Source: Streptomyces canus
GTDB taxonomy: Bacteria > Actinomycetota > Actinomycetes > Streptomycetales > Streptomycetaceae
DNA: 64,000 bases
Direction of reading: 5' to 3'
NCBI RefSeq assembly: GCF_041435015.1
Contig: NZ_CP107989.1
Coordinates: 7,068,001-7,132,000, forward strand
Shown one piece after another: positions 36,370 through 44,967 of the stretch (position 1 is its first letter; each line of letters begins with the position of its first letter). Position numbers and translations under genes: made by a program. Below the pieces are notes generated by a model. It searched no databases. It was not told the DNA's origin and saw only the letters and a program-made list of their open reading frames with translations.

Positions 36370-36546
36370 GGAACTGCCGGGCACCGCTAGCCGGTGTGAC
36401 GGCCCGTCGGCATCCCGTGCTCCGCCGGGCGGCCCTTTCTTGTCGTCCGATGCGTGGAACGGGCAGGAAGCGGACATTGTCCGTCCGGTTATCGGCAAAA
36501 CCTAGGGATTCGAGACCTTTTGTACTCACACCCGAGGAGATGCCTG

Positions 36547-37911
36547 ATGGTCCACAGACACGCTTCGGCCGGCTGTGCCGCGTTGACGCTGCTCAGTGCC
36601 CTCGTGCTCACGGGGCTGCCCGCGGCCGCGGCCGTCGAGCCCCCCGCGCCGACGCCGGCGCCCTCCGCCGCCGAGATGCTCGGCGCGAACAAACCCTCGC
36701 CCGCGGTCCTGCGGGCGCTGAAGCGTGATCTGCGCCTGACCGAGGATCAGGCCAGGACGCGCCTGGTCAACGAGGCCGAGGCGGGCACGCGCGCGGGCCG
36801 CCTCCAGAACGCGCTGGGCAAGCGCTTCGCGGGAGCGTGGGTGAGCGGAGCCACCTCCGCGGACCTGACGGTGGCGACCACCGACGCCGCGGACAGCCCC
36901 GCCATCGAGGCCGGTGGAGCGCGGGCAGTGGTCGTCAGGACTCCGCTGCAGGACCTGAAGGCCGCCAAGGCGAAGCTGGACGCTTCCGTGACCGGCGAGG
37001 CCCTGGACACGCCGGTCCGGTACATCGACGTACGGACCAACCGGGTGACGGTGCAGGCGAAGAGCCGCGCCGCCGCCGACACGCTCATCGCGGCCGCCCA
37101 CGTCGACAGCGCGATCGTGGACGTCAAGGTGTCGGCCGACCAGCCGCGCGCCCTGTACGACATCCGGGGCGGTGACGCCTTCTACATCGACGGCACGGCC
37201 CGCTGTTCCGTGGGATTCGGCGTCACCAAGGGCGACCAGCAGGGGTTCGCGACGGCCGGCCACTGCGGGAAGGCGGGGGCGAAGACCACCGGGTACAACC
37301 AGGTCGCCCAGGGCACCTTCCAGGCATCCGTCTTCCCCGGGAAGGACATGGCCTGGGTGGGCGTCAACAGTGACTGGACCGCCACGCCCGCCGTCAAGGG
37401 CGAGGGCGGTCAGAACGTGCAGACCGCCGGCTCGGTGCAGGCCCTGACGGGTGCCTCGGTGTGCCGGTCCGGTTCCACCAGCGGCTGGCACTGCGGCACG
37501 ATCGAGCAGCACGACACGAGCGTCACCTACGCCGAGGGCACCATCGACGGCGTGACCCGTACGACGGTGTGCGCGGAGCCGGGCGACTCCGGTGGCCCGT
37601 ACATCTCGGGAGCCCAGGCCCAGGGCGTCACGTCCGGGGGCTCCGGCGACTGCACGAGCGGCGGAACGACCTTCTACCAGCCGATCAATCCGCTGCTCAG
37701 CACCTACGGCCTCACTCTCAGGACAAGCACCGGCCAGAGCGGCACCACCGCCCCCGAGGACGGTCAGAGTGGTGGCTGGGCCGCGGGTCAGGTGTACGAG
37801 GTGGGCGCGCGGGTGACCCTCGACGGCGTCTCCTACGAGTGCCTCCAGCCCCATCAGGCGCAGGCCGCGTGGCAGCCGGCCCTCGCTCCGGCCCTGTGGC
37901 AGCGCGTCTGA
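36547..37911 (+). CDS. Streptogrisin-type serine endopeptidase with chitin-binding-like domain
   Basis: Secreted chymotrypsin-fold protease (family S1E) made as a preproenzyme of 454 residues. The signal peptide is about 1-29, and a folding propeptide (about 30-205) has the alpha-lytic type pattern and ends before DIRGGDAF. The catalytic triad is His239 (TAGHCGK), Asp267 (GKDMAWVG) and Ser348 (PGDSGGPY). Residues 408-454 are a CBM5/12-type module (GGWAAGQVYEVGARVTLDGV, WQPALAPALWQRV), as in streptogrisin C. The ATG has a GAGGAG site. It probably degrades proteins bound to chitinous material. Confidence 0.94.
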   Translation: MVHRHASAGCAALTLLSALVLTGLPAAAAVEPPAPTPAPSAAEMLGANKPSPAVLRALKRDLRLTEDQARTRLVNEAEAGTRAGRLQNALGKRFAGAWVSGATSADLTVATTDAADSPAIEAGGARAVVVRTPLQDLKAAKAKLDASVTGEALDTPVRYIDVRTNRVTVQAKSRAAADTLIAAAHVDSAIVDVKVSADQPRALYDIRGGDAFYIDGTARCSVGFGVTKGDQQGFATAGHCGKAGAKTTGYNQVAQGTFQASVFPGKDMAWVGVNSDWTATPAVKGEGGQNVQTAGSVQALTGASVCRSGSTSGWHCGTIEQHDTSVTYAEGTIDGVTRTTVCAEPGDSGGPYISGAQAQGVTSGGSGDCTSGGTTFYQPINPLLSTYGLTLRTSTGQSGTTAPEDGQSGGWAAGQVYEVGARVTLDGVSYECLQPHQAQAAWQPALAPALWQRV

Positions 37912-37951
37912 GGACGCGGTGACGTCGGCGATGCCGGAGCTCGTCGGCCCA

Positions 37952-39046
37952 CTACATCTCTGCCAGCAGGGTGTACGCGGTCGGCACGAAGGCATCGCCG
38001 GCGCGGAAACGGCGGGTGCACATGGCGGCCAACGCCGTTCCGATGTCGGGCCGGAATCCCAGGAAGGCCTGCTGACCGAGTGTCGCCCCGCCGTGGAAGT
38101 ACATCGGACCGCGCTGCGTGGGGTGCTGGAACCACGCCACCGTGTGCACATGCCGGTGTCCGAGGCCGCGCCGGAGCACAGGGCGGCGTACCGCGCGCAG
38201 CGCAGCGGTCAGCGGTCCGCCCGACGGATCCAGATGTGCTTCCAGGAACGTGAGCAGATCGTGCGGGCCGGCCCGGACGGCGCCGGCCGCCTGGAAGCCG
38301 CCGACGGTCAGTGGTGGAACGGGCGTGGTGCCGTCCTTGCGGTGCCCGGTGGCGTCGGTGTCCGGGCCGCCGGGGGTGAGGGTGGCGTCGCGCAGCCGGA
38401 GCGGCTCCAGCACCTGACCGGTGAGCAGTTCGTCCCACGGGGTGGCGGTCGCCGCCGTCAGGGCGTGACCGAGGACGGCGACACCGAAGTTGGAGTAGTG
38501 CCAGCGGGTGCCGGGCCGGTGGCGTTGCCGGTGGCGCAGAAAGGCGTCGACCACGCGCTCGGCCGGATAGCGGGCGTAGGGGTTGGTCCGCCACGCCGGC
38601 AGCGCCCGGACGAAGAAGTCGGCGGGCAGGGCGGGCAGTCCGGAGGTGTGGGTGATCAGGTGGGCGAGGGTGACGGGATCCTCGCCGGGCCGCCGAGCCG
38701 GATCCAGCAGGGCGGCGGCGGGCTCGCCCGCGGACAGCCGGCCCGTCTGGGTCAGATGGGCCAGCAGCAGTCCGGTGAACGTCTTGGAGGCCGAGCCCAT
38801 TTCGTAGCGCAGCTGATCGCGGGGGACGGGCGGGGCTGGCGCGCTGCCCCCGGTGCGCACGGTGCGGCGACCGTACCGGGAGAGGGCGAAGACGACGTCG
38901 GGCGCGTGCACGGCGTCGACGGCCTCGTCGAGCCGCTGCCGCACCGCCTCGTCGTCGCCGGGTGCCTCCCGCCACGTCACGCCGGTGACGTCGAGCGGGT
39001 CGCCCGGCCAGGGGGCGGGGCGCGCAGGGCGTGCGCCGACTGTCAT
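37952..39046 (-). CDS. Beta-lactamase-fold serine hydrolase of the peptide/DUF6895 operon
   Basis: Class C-type serine hydrolase, 364 residues. The SxxK motif is in MGSASKTFTGLLL, the YxN motif in WHYSNFGVAVLG and an HGG in MYFHGGATLGQ. There is no signal peptide, so it probably acts inside the cell. It starts inside the stop of the upstream DUF6895 gene (ATGA, 39043-39046) and is the last gene of a tightly coupled operon. If the small peptide is a precursor, this enzyme could be its peptidase or esterase. That is inference from context only. Confidence 0.9.
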   Translation of the reverse strand: MTVGARPARPAPWPGDPLDVTGVTWREAPGDDEAVRQRLDEAVDAVHAPDVVFALSRYGRRTVRTGGSAPAPPVPRDQLRYEMGSASKTFTGLLLAHLTQTGRLSAGEPAAALLDPARRPGEDPVTLAHLITHTSGLPALPADFFVRALPAWRTNPYARYPAERVVDAFLRHRQRHRPGTRWHYSNFGVAVLGHALTAATATPWDELLTGQVLEPLRLRDATLTPGGPDTDATGHRKDGTTPVPPLTVGGFQAAGAVRAGPHDLLTFLEAHLDPSGGPLTAALRAVRRPVLRRGLGHRHVHTVAWFQHPTQRGPMYFHGGATLGQQAFLGFRPDIGTALAAMCTRRFRAGDAFVPTAYTLLAEM

Positions 39047-39963
39047 GACGGTGTGTGCGCCAGCCGCGTCAGGGCGCGGGACGTGGCCAGGACGGAGGCG
39101 AAGGCGGCGACCAGCGTCGGGTGGTAGACGACGTCGAAGACCTCGTCGGGTGCGCCCTGCGGCATCGTGCGCACGGCGGGCATCGCGCCGTCGGGCTGCT
39201 GGGCGGCGGCGAAGCCTTCCCATGCCCGCTCGTCGAACGTGGGGCGGGGCAGACAGGCGTCGACGACGAGCAGTTCACCGAGCAGGTCCCAGCGTTGCAG
39301 GTCGAGCCAGTCGTCCAGCCAGGCCGGCAGCCAGTCCGCGAGGTAGTCGGCGACCTCGGCCGGCAGACCGTCGGGGTTCTCTCCCCAGTCGGTGAGATGG
39401 AAGACGGTGTGGGTGATGTCGTAGGCGATGTGCCCTTCCACGGTCCAGGGTTCGGGTGCACGCCCCAGCCACGTCGCGCCGACGACGTCGGCCTCCGGGA
39501 CCCGGGGCGCCAGGCCGAAGCGGCGCTGGAAGGCGGACAGGCCCAGGCGCCGGACCGGTGACATCTCCAGGGCGGCGTAGCTGTCCAGCCGCTGGTTGAG
39601 CTGGAAGGCCCGCTCGGCCTCGGGGCTGCTGTAGCCCAGCTCCTTGAAGGGCAGGTACACCTCGAAGGGGATGGGCGAGAGGGGTTCGGTGTGCTGCCCG
39701 TGCACCAGCATCCGGCCGCCGTCCAGGGTGTGGCGCCAGGCGTGGTCGATCAACTGCCGTGCCAGCGCGGCCTGTCGGGACCCCGCCACGCCCTCGCGGA
39801 ACAGCACCTTGCAGATGAGCGCCAGTTCGCCGACCGGTTTGAAGCGTTCCAGGAAGCCGACCTCCGGGTCGGCGTCCAACTCCAGCCGGAATCCGTCGCG
39901 GTGGGCGTGCAGCCACTCGAGAGCACCGACCCCGACGTTGTGGATGAGGCGCGTGTCGTTCAT
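39043..39963 (-). CDS. DUF6895-type protein (paralogue B)
   Basis: Unknown function, 306 residues, mostly helical, without signal or membrane segments. It aligns by eye with the preceding gene: WLHAHRDGFRLE, FKPVGELALICK, FEVYLPFKELGYSS, GRAPEPWTVEGHIAYDITHT followed by VFHLTDWGENP, and YHPTLVAAFASVLA. The conserved TH-x-x-FHLTDWG stretch is the best candidate active or binding site. Overlaps both neighbours by 4 bp. Function may need both paralogues, given their fixed coupling. Confidence 0.82.
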   Translation of the reverse strand: MNDTRLIHNVGVGALEWLHAHRDGFRLELDADPEVGFLERFKPVGELALICKVLFREGVAGSRQAALARQLIDHAWRHTLDGGRMLVHGQHTEPLSPIPFEVYLPFKELGYSSPEAERAFQLNQRLDSYAALEMSPVRRLGLSAFQRRFGLAPRVPEADVVGATWLGRAPEPWTVEGHIAYDITHTVFHLTDWGENPDGLPAEVADYLADWLPAWLDDWLDLQRWDLLGELLVVDACLPRPTFDERAWEGFAAAQQPDGAMPAVRTMPQGAPDEVFDVVYHPTLVAAFASVLATSRALTRLAHTPS

Positions 39964-40937
39964 CCCGGCACTCCCTGTCCGCCGTCCGCCGCGAAGGCCT
40001 CCGCGTCCCCGGCCGCCTCGCGCAGCCGGTTGACGGTCAGCACGGCGGCGAAGGCCGTCATCAGTGTCGAGTGGTAACAGTCGATGAAGTCGGGTGCGGT
40101 CGTACGGCCGCCCCGGCCGCCCACCTCCGGGACGGCGCCCGAGTCGTGCTGCGCGACCGACAGTCTCGCCCAGGCCTCCTGGAACAGAGCGCGGTCCGGC
40201 GGGCCGGGCAGACTGCTCGCCACGGCCAGCAGTTCGCAGCTCAGGTCCCACTGCTCGTCCTCCAGACAGGTGTCGAGCCAGGGCGCGAGCCAGTGCCGGA
40301 GGTAGGCCGCGACCGGTGGGGGTACGGCCTGCGGGGTCAGGCCCCAGTCGGTGAGATGGAAGATCACATGGGTGAGCGTGTAGCCGGCGGCCAGCTCGAA
40401 CGTCCACGGCTCCGGCAGACCGGCGAGCCAGGTGCGGCCCAGTGCCCGCGGCATGTCCTCGTGTTCCGGGAGGCCGCTGCGGCGCTCGGAGTTGAGCACG
40501 CTCAGGCGTCGGTTCGGTTCCTGCTCCGTCAGGTGCCAGCCGCGGGTCCGGGCCACCGTCGCGGTGGCGCTCTCGTAGCCGGCGTGGCGCAGGCCCGCCG
40601 ACGCGAACGCCGCGTAGATCTCCAGCGGATAGGTCGCGAAGGGTTCGAGCCGCTGCAACTCCACGAAGAGGGCGCCGCGTTCGGTCTGTTGCCACGCGAA
40701 CGACAGCAGGTCCGACGCCAGCACGTGGAGCGGGTCGGCCGGATCGGTGTGCCGTCGTACACAGACGCACACCTGGGCCAGCTCGCCGAAGGGCTTCCAG
40801 GTGGTGTTCACGTTGCCGTGCTCGGCGAGCGCGTCGTCGCCGAGCGCGAATCCCTCGCGGTGGGCGGACACCCAGGCCAACGCGGCCGCGCCCAGAGCCC
40901 GGACCTCGCGCGTCGCCGGGACCTCGTGGCCCGTCAC
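39960..40937 (-). CDS. DUF6895-type protein (paralogue A)
   Basis: Paralogue of the next gene, 325 residues. Shared motifs are WVSAHREGFALG, WKPFGELAQVCV, LEIYAAFASAGLRHA, GLPEPWTFELAAGYTLTHVI followed by FHLTDWGLTP, and YHSTLMTAFAAVL. It is slightly longer at the C-terminus, with extra alanine-rich helix. The GTG start (VTGHEVPATREV) overlaps the upstream stop in GTGA (40934-40937), and its own stop overlaps the next start in ATGA. No enzyme family was recognised beyond the DUF. Confidence 0.8.
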   Translation of the reverse strand: MTGHEVPATREVRALGAAALAWVSAHREGFALGDDALAEHGNVNTTWKPFGELAQVCVCVRRHTDPADPLHVLASDLLSFAWQQTERGALFVELQRLEPFATYPLEIYAAFASAGLRHAGYESATATVARTRGWHLTEQEPNRRLSVLNSERRSGLPEHEDMPRALGRTWLAGLPEPWTFELAAGYTLTHVIFHLTDWGLTPQAVPPPVAAYLRHWLAPWLDTCLEDEQWDLSCELLAVASSLPGPPDRALFQEAWARLSVAQHDSGAVPEVGGRGGRTTAPDFIDCYHSTLMTAFAAVLTVNRLREAAGDAEAFAADGGQGVPG

Positions 40938-41647
40938 ACCGGCACTCCGGCGCGCATCAGTTGAGCGGCCTCGACCTGGAACGCCACGCGGGCGTCCGCG
41001 CCGCCCATCTGCGCCACGAACTCCAGCCCGGTGTCCAGGCCCAGCGTCTGCGGCACCTCGTCGAGGAGGACCAGCCAGCGTCCCGCTCCGGCTGCCTGGA
41101 GCCAGTCGCGGCGGCGGACCGCCCGGACGAATCCCCGGGCGACGTCGACCGGGCGGCGGCGCGCCGCACGGGCCACCGCGCTGTCCTCGCCGGGGAGCGC
41201 GAGCGGGGCGAGCACCGCGAGTTGGTGGGTCAGGAACTGCCACGGCGCGTCGTCGAGCCAGGACGCCTCGGGCTCGGTGTCGTCGCCCGACGCGCCGTCG
41301 AGGGACGCGTCCAGCCGCAGGAGCGCCCGTCGCATGGCCCAATGGCTCCACATCGAGGTGGGAGGGGCTCCGGCGGGTGGTGGGTAGGCGTGTACGGCCC
41401 TGCTGAACACGGCGAGATCGTCCGATGTCGGGGGCGCGCAGCGCAGCAGGACGCTCGGCAGGACGACATCGGCTCCGACCACCCGTACGGCGGCGAGGGC
41501 CGGGTCGGCGGTCGCCCCGGGGCCGTTGCCCTGCGCGACCGTGCCCGCGAGCCGGAAACGGTCCCCGCTCCGAAGAGCGGAGACCAGTTCCGACATGAGG
41601 CCCTGCACCGCGCCCGCGAGGCGGGTCGAAGTGCCTGACTGCTCCAT
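40934..41647 (-). CDS. Unknown protein of the peptide/DUF6895 operon
   Basis: 237 residues with no family I recognise. The start ATG 41647 (MEQSGTSTRLAGAVQGLMSE) follows the small peptide gene by 13 bp. Visible stretches are ADVVLPSVLLRCAPPTSDDL, AVFSRAVHAYPPPAGAPPTS and, near the end, AGRWLVLLDEVPQTLGLDTG. It looks soluble and mainly helical. Its stop overlaps the DUF6895 paralogue A start. Position directly after the peptide suggests it handles or binds the peptide, but that is inference. Confidence 0.72.
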   Translation of the reverse strand: MEQSGTSTRLAGAVQGLMSELVSALRSGDRFRLAGTVAQGNGPGATADPALAAVRVVGADVVLPSVLLRCAPPTSDDLAVFSRAVHAYPPPAGAPPTSMWSHWAMRRALLRLDASLDGASGDDTEPEASWLDDAPWQFLTHQLAVLAPLALPGEDSAVARAARRRPVDVARGFVRAVRRRDWLQAAGAGRWLVLLDEVPQTLGLDTGLEFVAQMGGADARVAFQVEAAQLMRAGVPV

Positions 41648-41660
41648 TCGGGTTCTCCCG

Positions 41661-41849
41661 TCAGCCCTTCTTCGGCCGTGGCGTCGGAGGCGAGAGGAGG
41701 AGTTGGCTCGACGACGACACCAGAGCGAGCGCCGCGCACTGGCGGCTGTCGCGGTAGTAGCCGTCGGCCTCGACCGGGTCGAGAGCCGCTTCGACGTCGA
41801 TGCCGGGTGCGTCGGTGAGGTCGTCGAGCAGGAACTCGGGGGAAGACAT
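41661..41849 (-). CDS. 62-residue acidic peptide, candidate precursor or small signal
   Basis: First gene of a five-gene operon. Residues 1-30 are acidic (MSSPEFLLDDLTDAPGIDVE, then AALDPVEADG) and look like a leader. A YYRDSRQC stretch with the only cysteine (Cys38) follows, then a hydrophobic Ser/Leu segment and the basic tail PPTPRPKKG. The ATG at 41849 has a strong AAGGAG site and a good promoter 60-90 bp upstream. The layout resembles RiPP precursors, but no known RiPP class enzyme is nearby. It could also be a structural or regulatory small protein. Confidence 0.65.
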   Translation of the reverse strand: MSSPEFLLDDLTDAPGIDVEAALDPVEADGYYRDSRQCAALALVSSSSQLLLSPPTPRPKKG

Positions 41850-41907
41850 ACCACCATCTCCTTTATGAGAGGTATGTGGGTCTCATTCCATGTCACCCCA
41901 TTCGAGC

Positions 41908-41959
41908 GATCTATGCAAAAGAGGGAGATTTGTCTATCTCGTGCGAGATTCAATCTCCC
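41908..41959 (-). promoter_or_regulatory. Promoter of the peptide operon under nested palindromes
   Basis: Read on the minus strand, a -35 TAGACA (41936-41931), a 17-bp spacer and a -10 TAGATC (41913-41908) form a good promoter. It is overlapped by a palindrome ATCTCG-TG-CGAGAT (41936-41949) inside a wider inverted repeat GGGAGATT/AATCTCCC (41923-41930/41952-41959). The area is markedly less GC-rich than its surroundings. The palindromes cover the -35 box, which suggests repression by a dimeric regulator. Confidence 0.6.
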
Positions 41960-41989
41960 GCTCGCGAGTGGATGACGAGTGACGCACTC

Positions 41990-43363
41990 TCAGTGCGAGC
42001 CCCCGCGCTCCTCGCGGATCTGCGAGACCACCCGCGCCACGGTCTGCCGTACCGCTTCCGTCTCGGTGAGGAAGTGCCAGTAGTCGGGGTGGCGGCCCTC
42101 CAGGGTGGCGATCGCCCGGTCCAGGCGGGCCACGGAGTCGTCCAACGGGCGTGCGTGCCTGGGGTCGGGGGTGTTGCGGCCGCTCATGGCGAGGCGTTGG
42201 GCGTCGCGGAGGGCGAAGCGGGTGCGGTCGATCTCCTGCTGGGGGTCCTTCTGCACGGCGTTCAGCCGGCGCAGCCGGTCGCCGGCGGCGGAGACGGACT
42301 CGTCGGTGGTGTTGAGCAGGGCGCGGACCGTGGAGAGCAGGGAGGTCGCGTCCGGCCAGCGCTGCTCGTCCCGCGCGGCGCGGGCCTCGCGGAGTTTCCG
42401 CTCGGCCTGCCGTACGTTCTCCGTGGCCTGGTCCGGGACGTGCTGGAGGTCCTGCCAGCAGGCGGCCGTGAAGCGGCGGCGCAGTTCGCTGAGAACCGGG
42501 TCGACCTGGCCCGCGCGGGTGGTCAGGGCCTCGGCGCGGGTGCGCAGGGAGACGAGCCGGTGGTCGATCTCCGCGGCCCGCTCCGGCAGCCGCTCGGCCT
42601 CCACCCGGATCGACTCGGCCTCCCGCGCGACCCGTTCGGCCCGCTCCAGTGTCTGCGGCACGCCATGCTGTCCCGCGCCCTGGTTGAGCTTGGTCAGTTC
42701 GGGGCCGAGGGCGGCGAGCCGGGCGGCGAGGTCGTCCGCCTTCAGCCCCGACTTCCGTACGGCGTCCAGGGCGTTGGAGGCGGCCAGCAGCCCCTGCCGG
42801 GCCCGCTCGACGGCCGGGGCGAGGCGGGCGAGCTGGGTCTCGGCCTTGCCGAGCAGCGGCCCGAGGCTGTCGCCGAAACGGTCCAGCTCCCGCTTGACGT
42901 TGCCGAGGTCGTCCTTGGCCCGGGTGAGCTCGGTACGCGCGTGTGCGGCGACCGAGGCCTCCAGGTCGTCCCGGTCGAGGTCGTGGGCGTCGACGGCCTC
43001 GATGTAGCGCTGACTGGCCTCGTCGATCCGCCCGCTGACCGCCTGGAAGTCGGCGACCGCCCGCCGGGCGGCGGGGGAGTCGTCGACGGCCCTGATGGTC
43101 TCGATCGAGATCCGCAGATCCCGCTGGGCGGTGTCCAGTTCGTAGAACGCGGCGGCGGCGGCGTCCTTCGCGGCCTGCGCCTCGGCCCGCTGGCTCTCCG
43201 CCCGTCCGCCGAACCAGCGCCGGGTGCCGCCGCCGGCGAACGAGGCCGGCAGCGCGAGGGCGGCGAGCAGAGGCAGACCGACGAGGGTGAGGGTGTCCTT
43301 GAGCGCCTGGCGGTGTGCGCGCGGCACCGACGACGAGTACGGCTGCGATGGTGTCGCCGTCAC
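41990..43363 (-). CDS. Membrane-anchored coiled-coil protein
   Basis: Unknown function, 457 residues. A hydrophobic segment near the N-terminus (about 25-44, LTLVGLPLLAALALPASFAG) anchors a long, almost wholly helical domain (about 55-400) with heptad patterns rich in Ala, Glu, Arg and Leu, such as RAERVAREAESIRVEAERLP. A globular end contains YWHFLTETEAVRQTVARVVS. It could be a surface-facing or cytoplasmic scaffold. The GTG start has a GGGAGAGGG site. It is not coupled to the peptide operon, whose promoter region separates them. Confidence 0.82.
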   Translation of the reverse strand: MTATPSQPYSSSVPRAHRQALKDTLTLVGLPLLAALALPASFAGGGTRRWFGGRAESQRAEAQAAKDAAAAAFYELDTAQRDLRISIETIRAVDDSPAARRAVADFQAVSGRIDEASQRYIEAVDAHDLDRDDLEASVAAHARTELTRAKDDLGNVKRELDRFGDSLGPLLGKAETQLARLAPAVERARQGLLAASNALDAVRKSGLKADDLAARLAALGPELTKLNQGAGQHGVPQTLERAERVAREAESIRVEAERLPERAAEIDHRLVSLRTRAEALTTRAGQVDPVLSELRRRFTAACWQDLQHVPDQATENVRQAERKLREARAARDEQRWPDATSLLSTVRALLNTTDESVSAAGDRLRRLNAVQKDPQQEIDRTRFALRDAQRLAMSGRNTPDPRHARPLDDSVARLDRAIATLEGRHPDYWHFLTETEAVRQTVARVVSQIREERGGSH

Positions 43364-43443
43364 ATCCCTCTCCCGTGCTGTGTTCCGTCCTGGCGGTGCC
43401 CGGTGTCATTCTCCCACCGGTAAGGGACGAACACACGGGCCGG

Positions 43444-44214
43444 TTAGTTCGCGGTTCGCACCGTGACCTTCCCGTCTCCGCTCTGGGCGGACACCACGTG
43501 GTCGCTGGAGTCGGACCGGGGCACCGACACATCGACCCCTCCGTCGCCGGTTTTGGTGTCCACGCGGTAGGTGGCCTTCGGCAGCTCGACGGTCACGGAG
43601 CCGTCGCCGCTGCGGGTCTCCACCCGGTCCGGTACGGCACCGAGTTCGAGATGGAGCGAGCCGTCCCCGGTACGGGCGGTGATGCGGCGGGAGGTGACGT
43701 CCGCCCTCATGGAGCCGTCGCCGGTGTGCAGCTCCAGCGGCCCGCTGGAGTCGGTGACCCGCACGGAACCGTCACCGGTGCTGATGCTCAGCGGCCGGGT
43801 GAACCCCCGGGCCCGCACACTGCCGTCGCCGTCCTGGACCTTCACGCCGATGTCCCGCGGCACCTCGATGCGGTGCTTGGCCGCGCAGTCGGCCACGACA
43901 CCGCTGCACTTCATGCGCAGCACCAGCCGGTCGTCCTTCATCGACCAGGTCACCTCGGGGTCCTTGCCGAGGGCGACGGTCCCCTGGAACCAGCGGGTGA
44001 CCTCGATCGTGCCCGCCTTGTTCGAATCGGCGGCGACGATCTCCAGCGCCGAGTCGTCGGAGTCGACGGTGAGGGTGCGGCCGTGGAGGGCGAAGGACTT
44101 GTGGTCGGGGGTCTTGTCGTCCCCGGCGGAGGCGCCGCAGGCGGTGGCCCCCGCGACGACGAGCGCGACGACTCCGGCCGCGGCGGCGGCACGTACGGGA
44201 ACGGAACGGACCAT
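43444..44214 (-). CDS. DUF4097-type lipoprotein with seven GDG repeats
   Basis: Exported protein of 256 residues. The signal ends at Cys26 in a lipobox-like ATAC, followed by GASAGDD. The C-terminal half carries seven GDG-x-hydrophobic turns (GDGSVRA, GDGSVRV, GDGSMRA, GDGSLHL, GDGSVTV, GDGGVDV, GDGKVTV), each one turn of a beta-solenoid as in DUF4097 proteins. Function is unknown; such proteins may be surface adhesins or modulators. The ATG has GGGGGAG upstream. Confidence 0.85.
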   Translation of the reverse strand: MVRSVPVRAAAAAGVVALVVAGATACGASAGDDKTPDHKSFALHGRTLTVDSDDSALEIVAADSNKAGTIEVTRWFQGTVALGKDPEVTWSMKDDRLVLRMKCSGVVADCAAKHRIEVPRDIGVKVQDGDGSVRARGFTRPLSISTGDGSVRVTDSSGPLELHTGDGSMRADVTSRRITARTGDGSLHLELGAVPDRVETRSGDGSVTVELPKATYRVDTKTGDGGVDVSVPRSDSSDHVVSAQSGDGKVTVRTAN

Positions 44215-44352
44215 GATGATCTCCCCCTGATCTAGCCCTGGACGGGCGATCGCGGGCAGTCCGCGACCCTGCTTCGACCCTAGGGACCGGGGCTCCCGCG
44301 GGGGATCCGGGTCGCTCCCGGATCGAGGGTGGGGTTTTCCCCCGTATCAACC

Positions 44353-44394
44353 CTGACTCCTGCCTGACTCCTGCACTGACTCCTGCACTGAGTC
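44353..44394. repeat. 12-bp tandem repeat upstream of tRNA-Val
   Basis: The unit CTGACTCCTGCA repeats with an 11-bp first copy (44353-44363), two full copies (44364-44387) and a partial fourth (44388-44394). It lies in the 245-bp gap between the DUF4097 gene and the tRNA and is non-coding. Confidence 0.7.
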
Positions 44395-44459
44395 GGCCGG
44401 GCCCCGGCCAAGGGTTTGCAGGACAGGGTCCCGGGCAGGGTAGGCTGTCGACTCGTCTC

Positions 44460-44531
<72 letters not shown>

Positions 44532-44540
44532 CACCGGAAG

Positions 44541-44570
44541 AGGACCCCGGCCGATCTCGGCCGGGGTCCT
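44541..44570 (+). terminator. Terminator after tRNA-Val
   Basis: Near-perfect long stem (AGGACCCCGGCCGA at 44541-44554, complement at 44557-44570) with a minimal TC loop, then TCGTCGTT. It also faces the convergent gene at 44578. Confidence 0.88.
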
Positions 44571-44577
44571 TCGTCGT

Positions 44578-44916
44578 TCAGCCGGTTTCCGGCCTGCGGA
44601 ACGCGTGCTTCAGCTTGGTGCGGGCATCCACGCGTTCCGGTGTCGCCACGTCCGTCCAGAAGCGGTGGGTGGTGACGAAGACCGCGAGTTCGTGTTCGCG
44701 CTGCCGGAGCTTTTCCACCTCGGCCTGTTCATCGGGGGTCCAGCCGGGGGATGCGGGGCGCTCCACCTTCCGCCAGCCGTTGCTGTCGCTGAAGCCGTCC
44801 AGCGGGGCGACCGACCAGGGAAGCCGCTTGAGCAGGGCCGACAGCTCGGCCCGGACCTGATGCAGCTCCTCCTGACCGGCGAGGAGGTCACTCGGAAAGT
44901 CATAGGTCGTAGCCAC
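44578..44916 (-). CDS. Conserved hypothetical protein
   Basis: 112 residues, no recognised domain. Mostly helical: PSDLLAGQEELHQVRAELSA, an acidic middle with WTPDEQAEVEKLRQREHELA, and FVTTHRFWTDVATPERVDAR near the end. No signal or membrane segment. Good codon statistics support it as a real gene. Convergent with tRNA-Val. Confidence 0.75.
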   Translation of the reverse strand: MATTYDFPSDLLAGQEELHQVRAELSALLKRLPWSVAPLDGFSDSNGWRKVERPASPGWTPDEQAEVEKLRQREHELAVFVTTHRFWTDVATPERVDARTKLKHAFRRPETG

Positions 44917-44967
44917 GGCACAATGCTACGCCTGTTCGATTTTGGGTGGCGAGTGGCTTCGGGAGGT

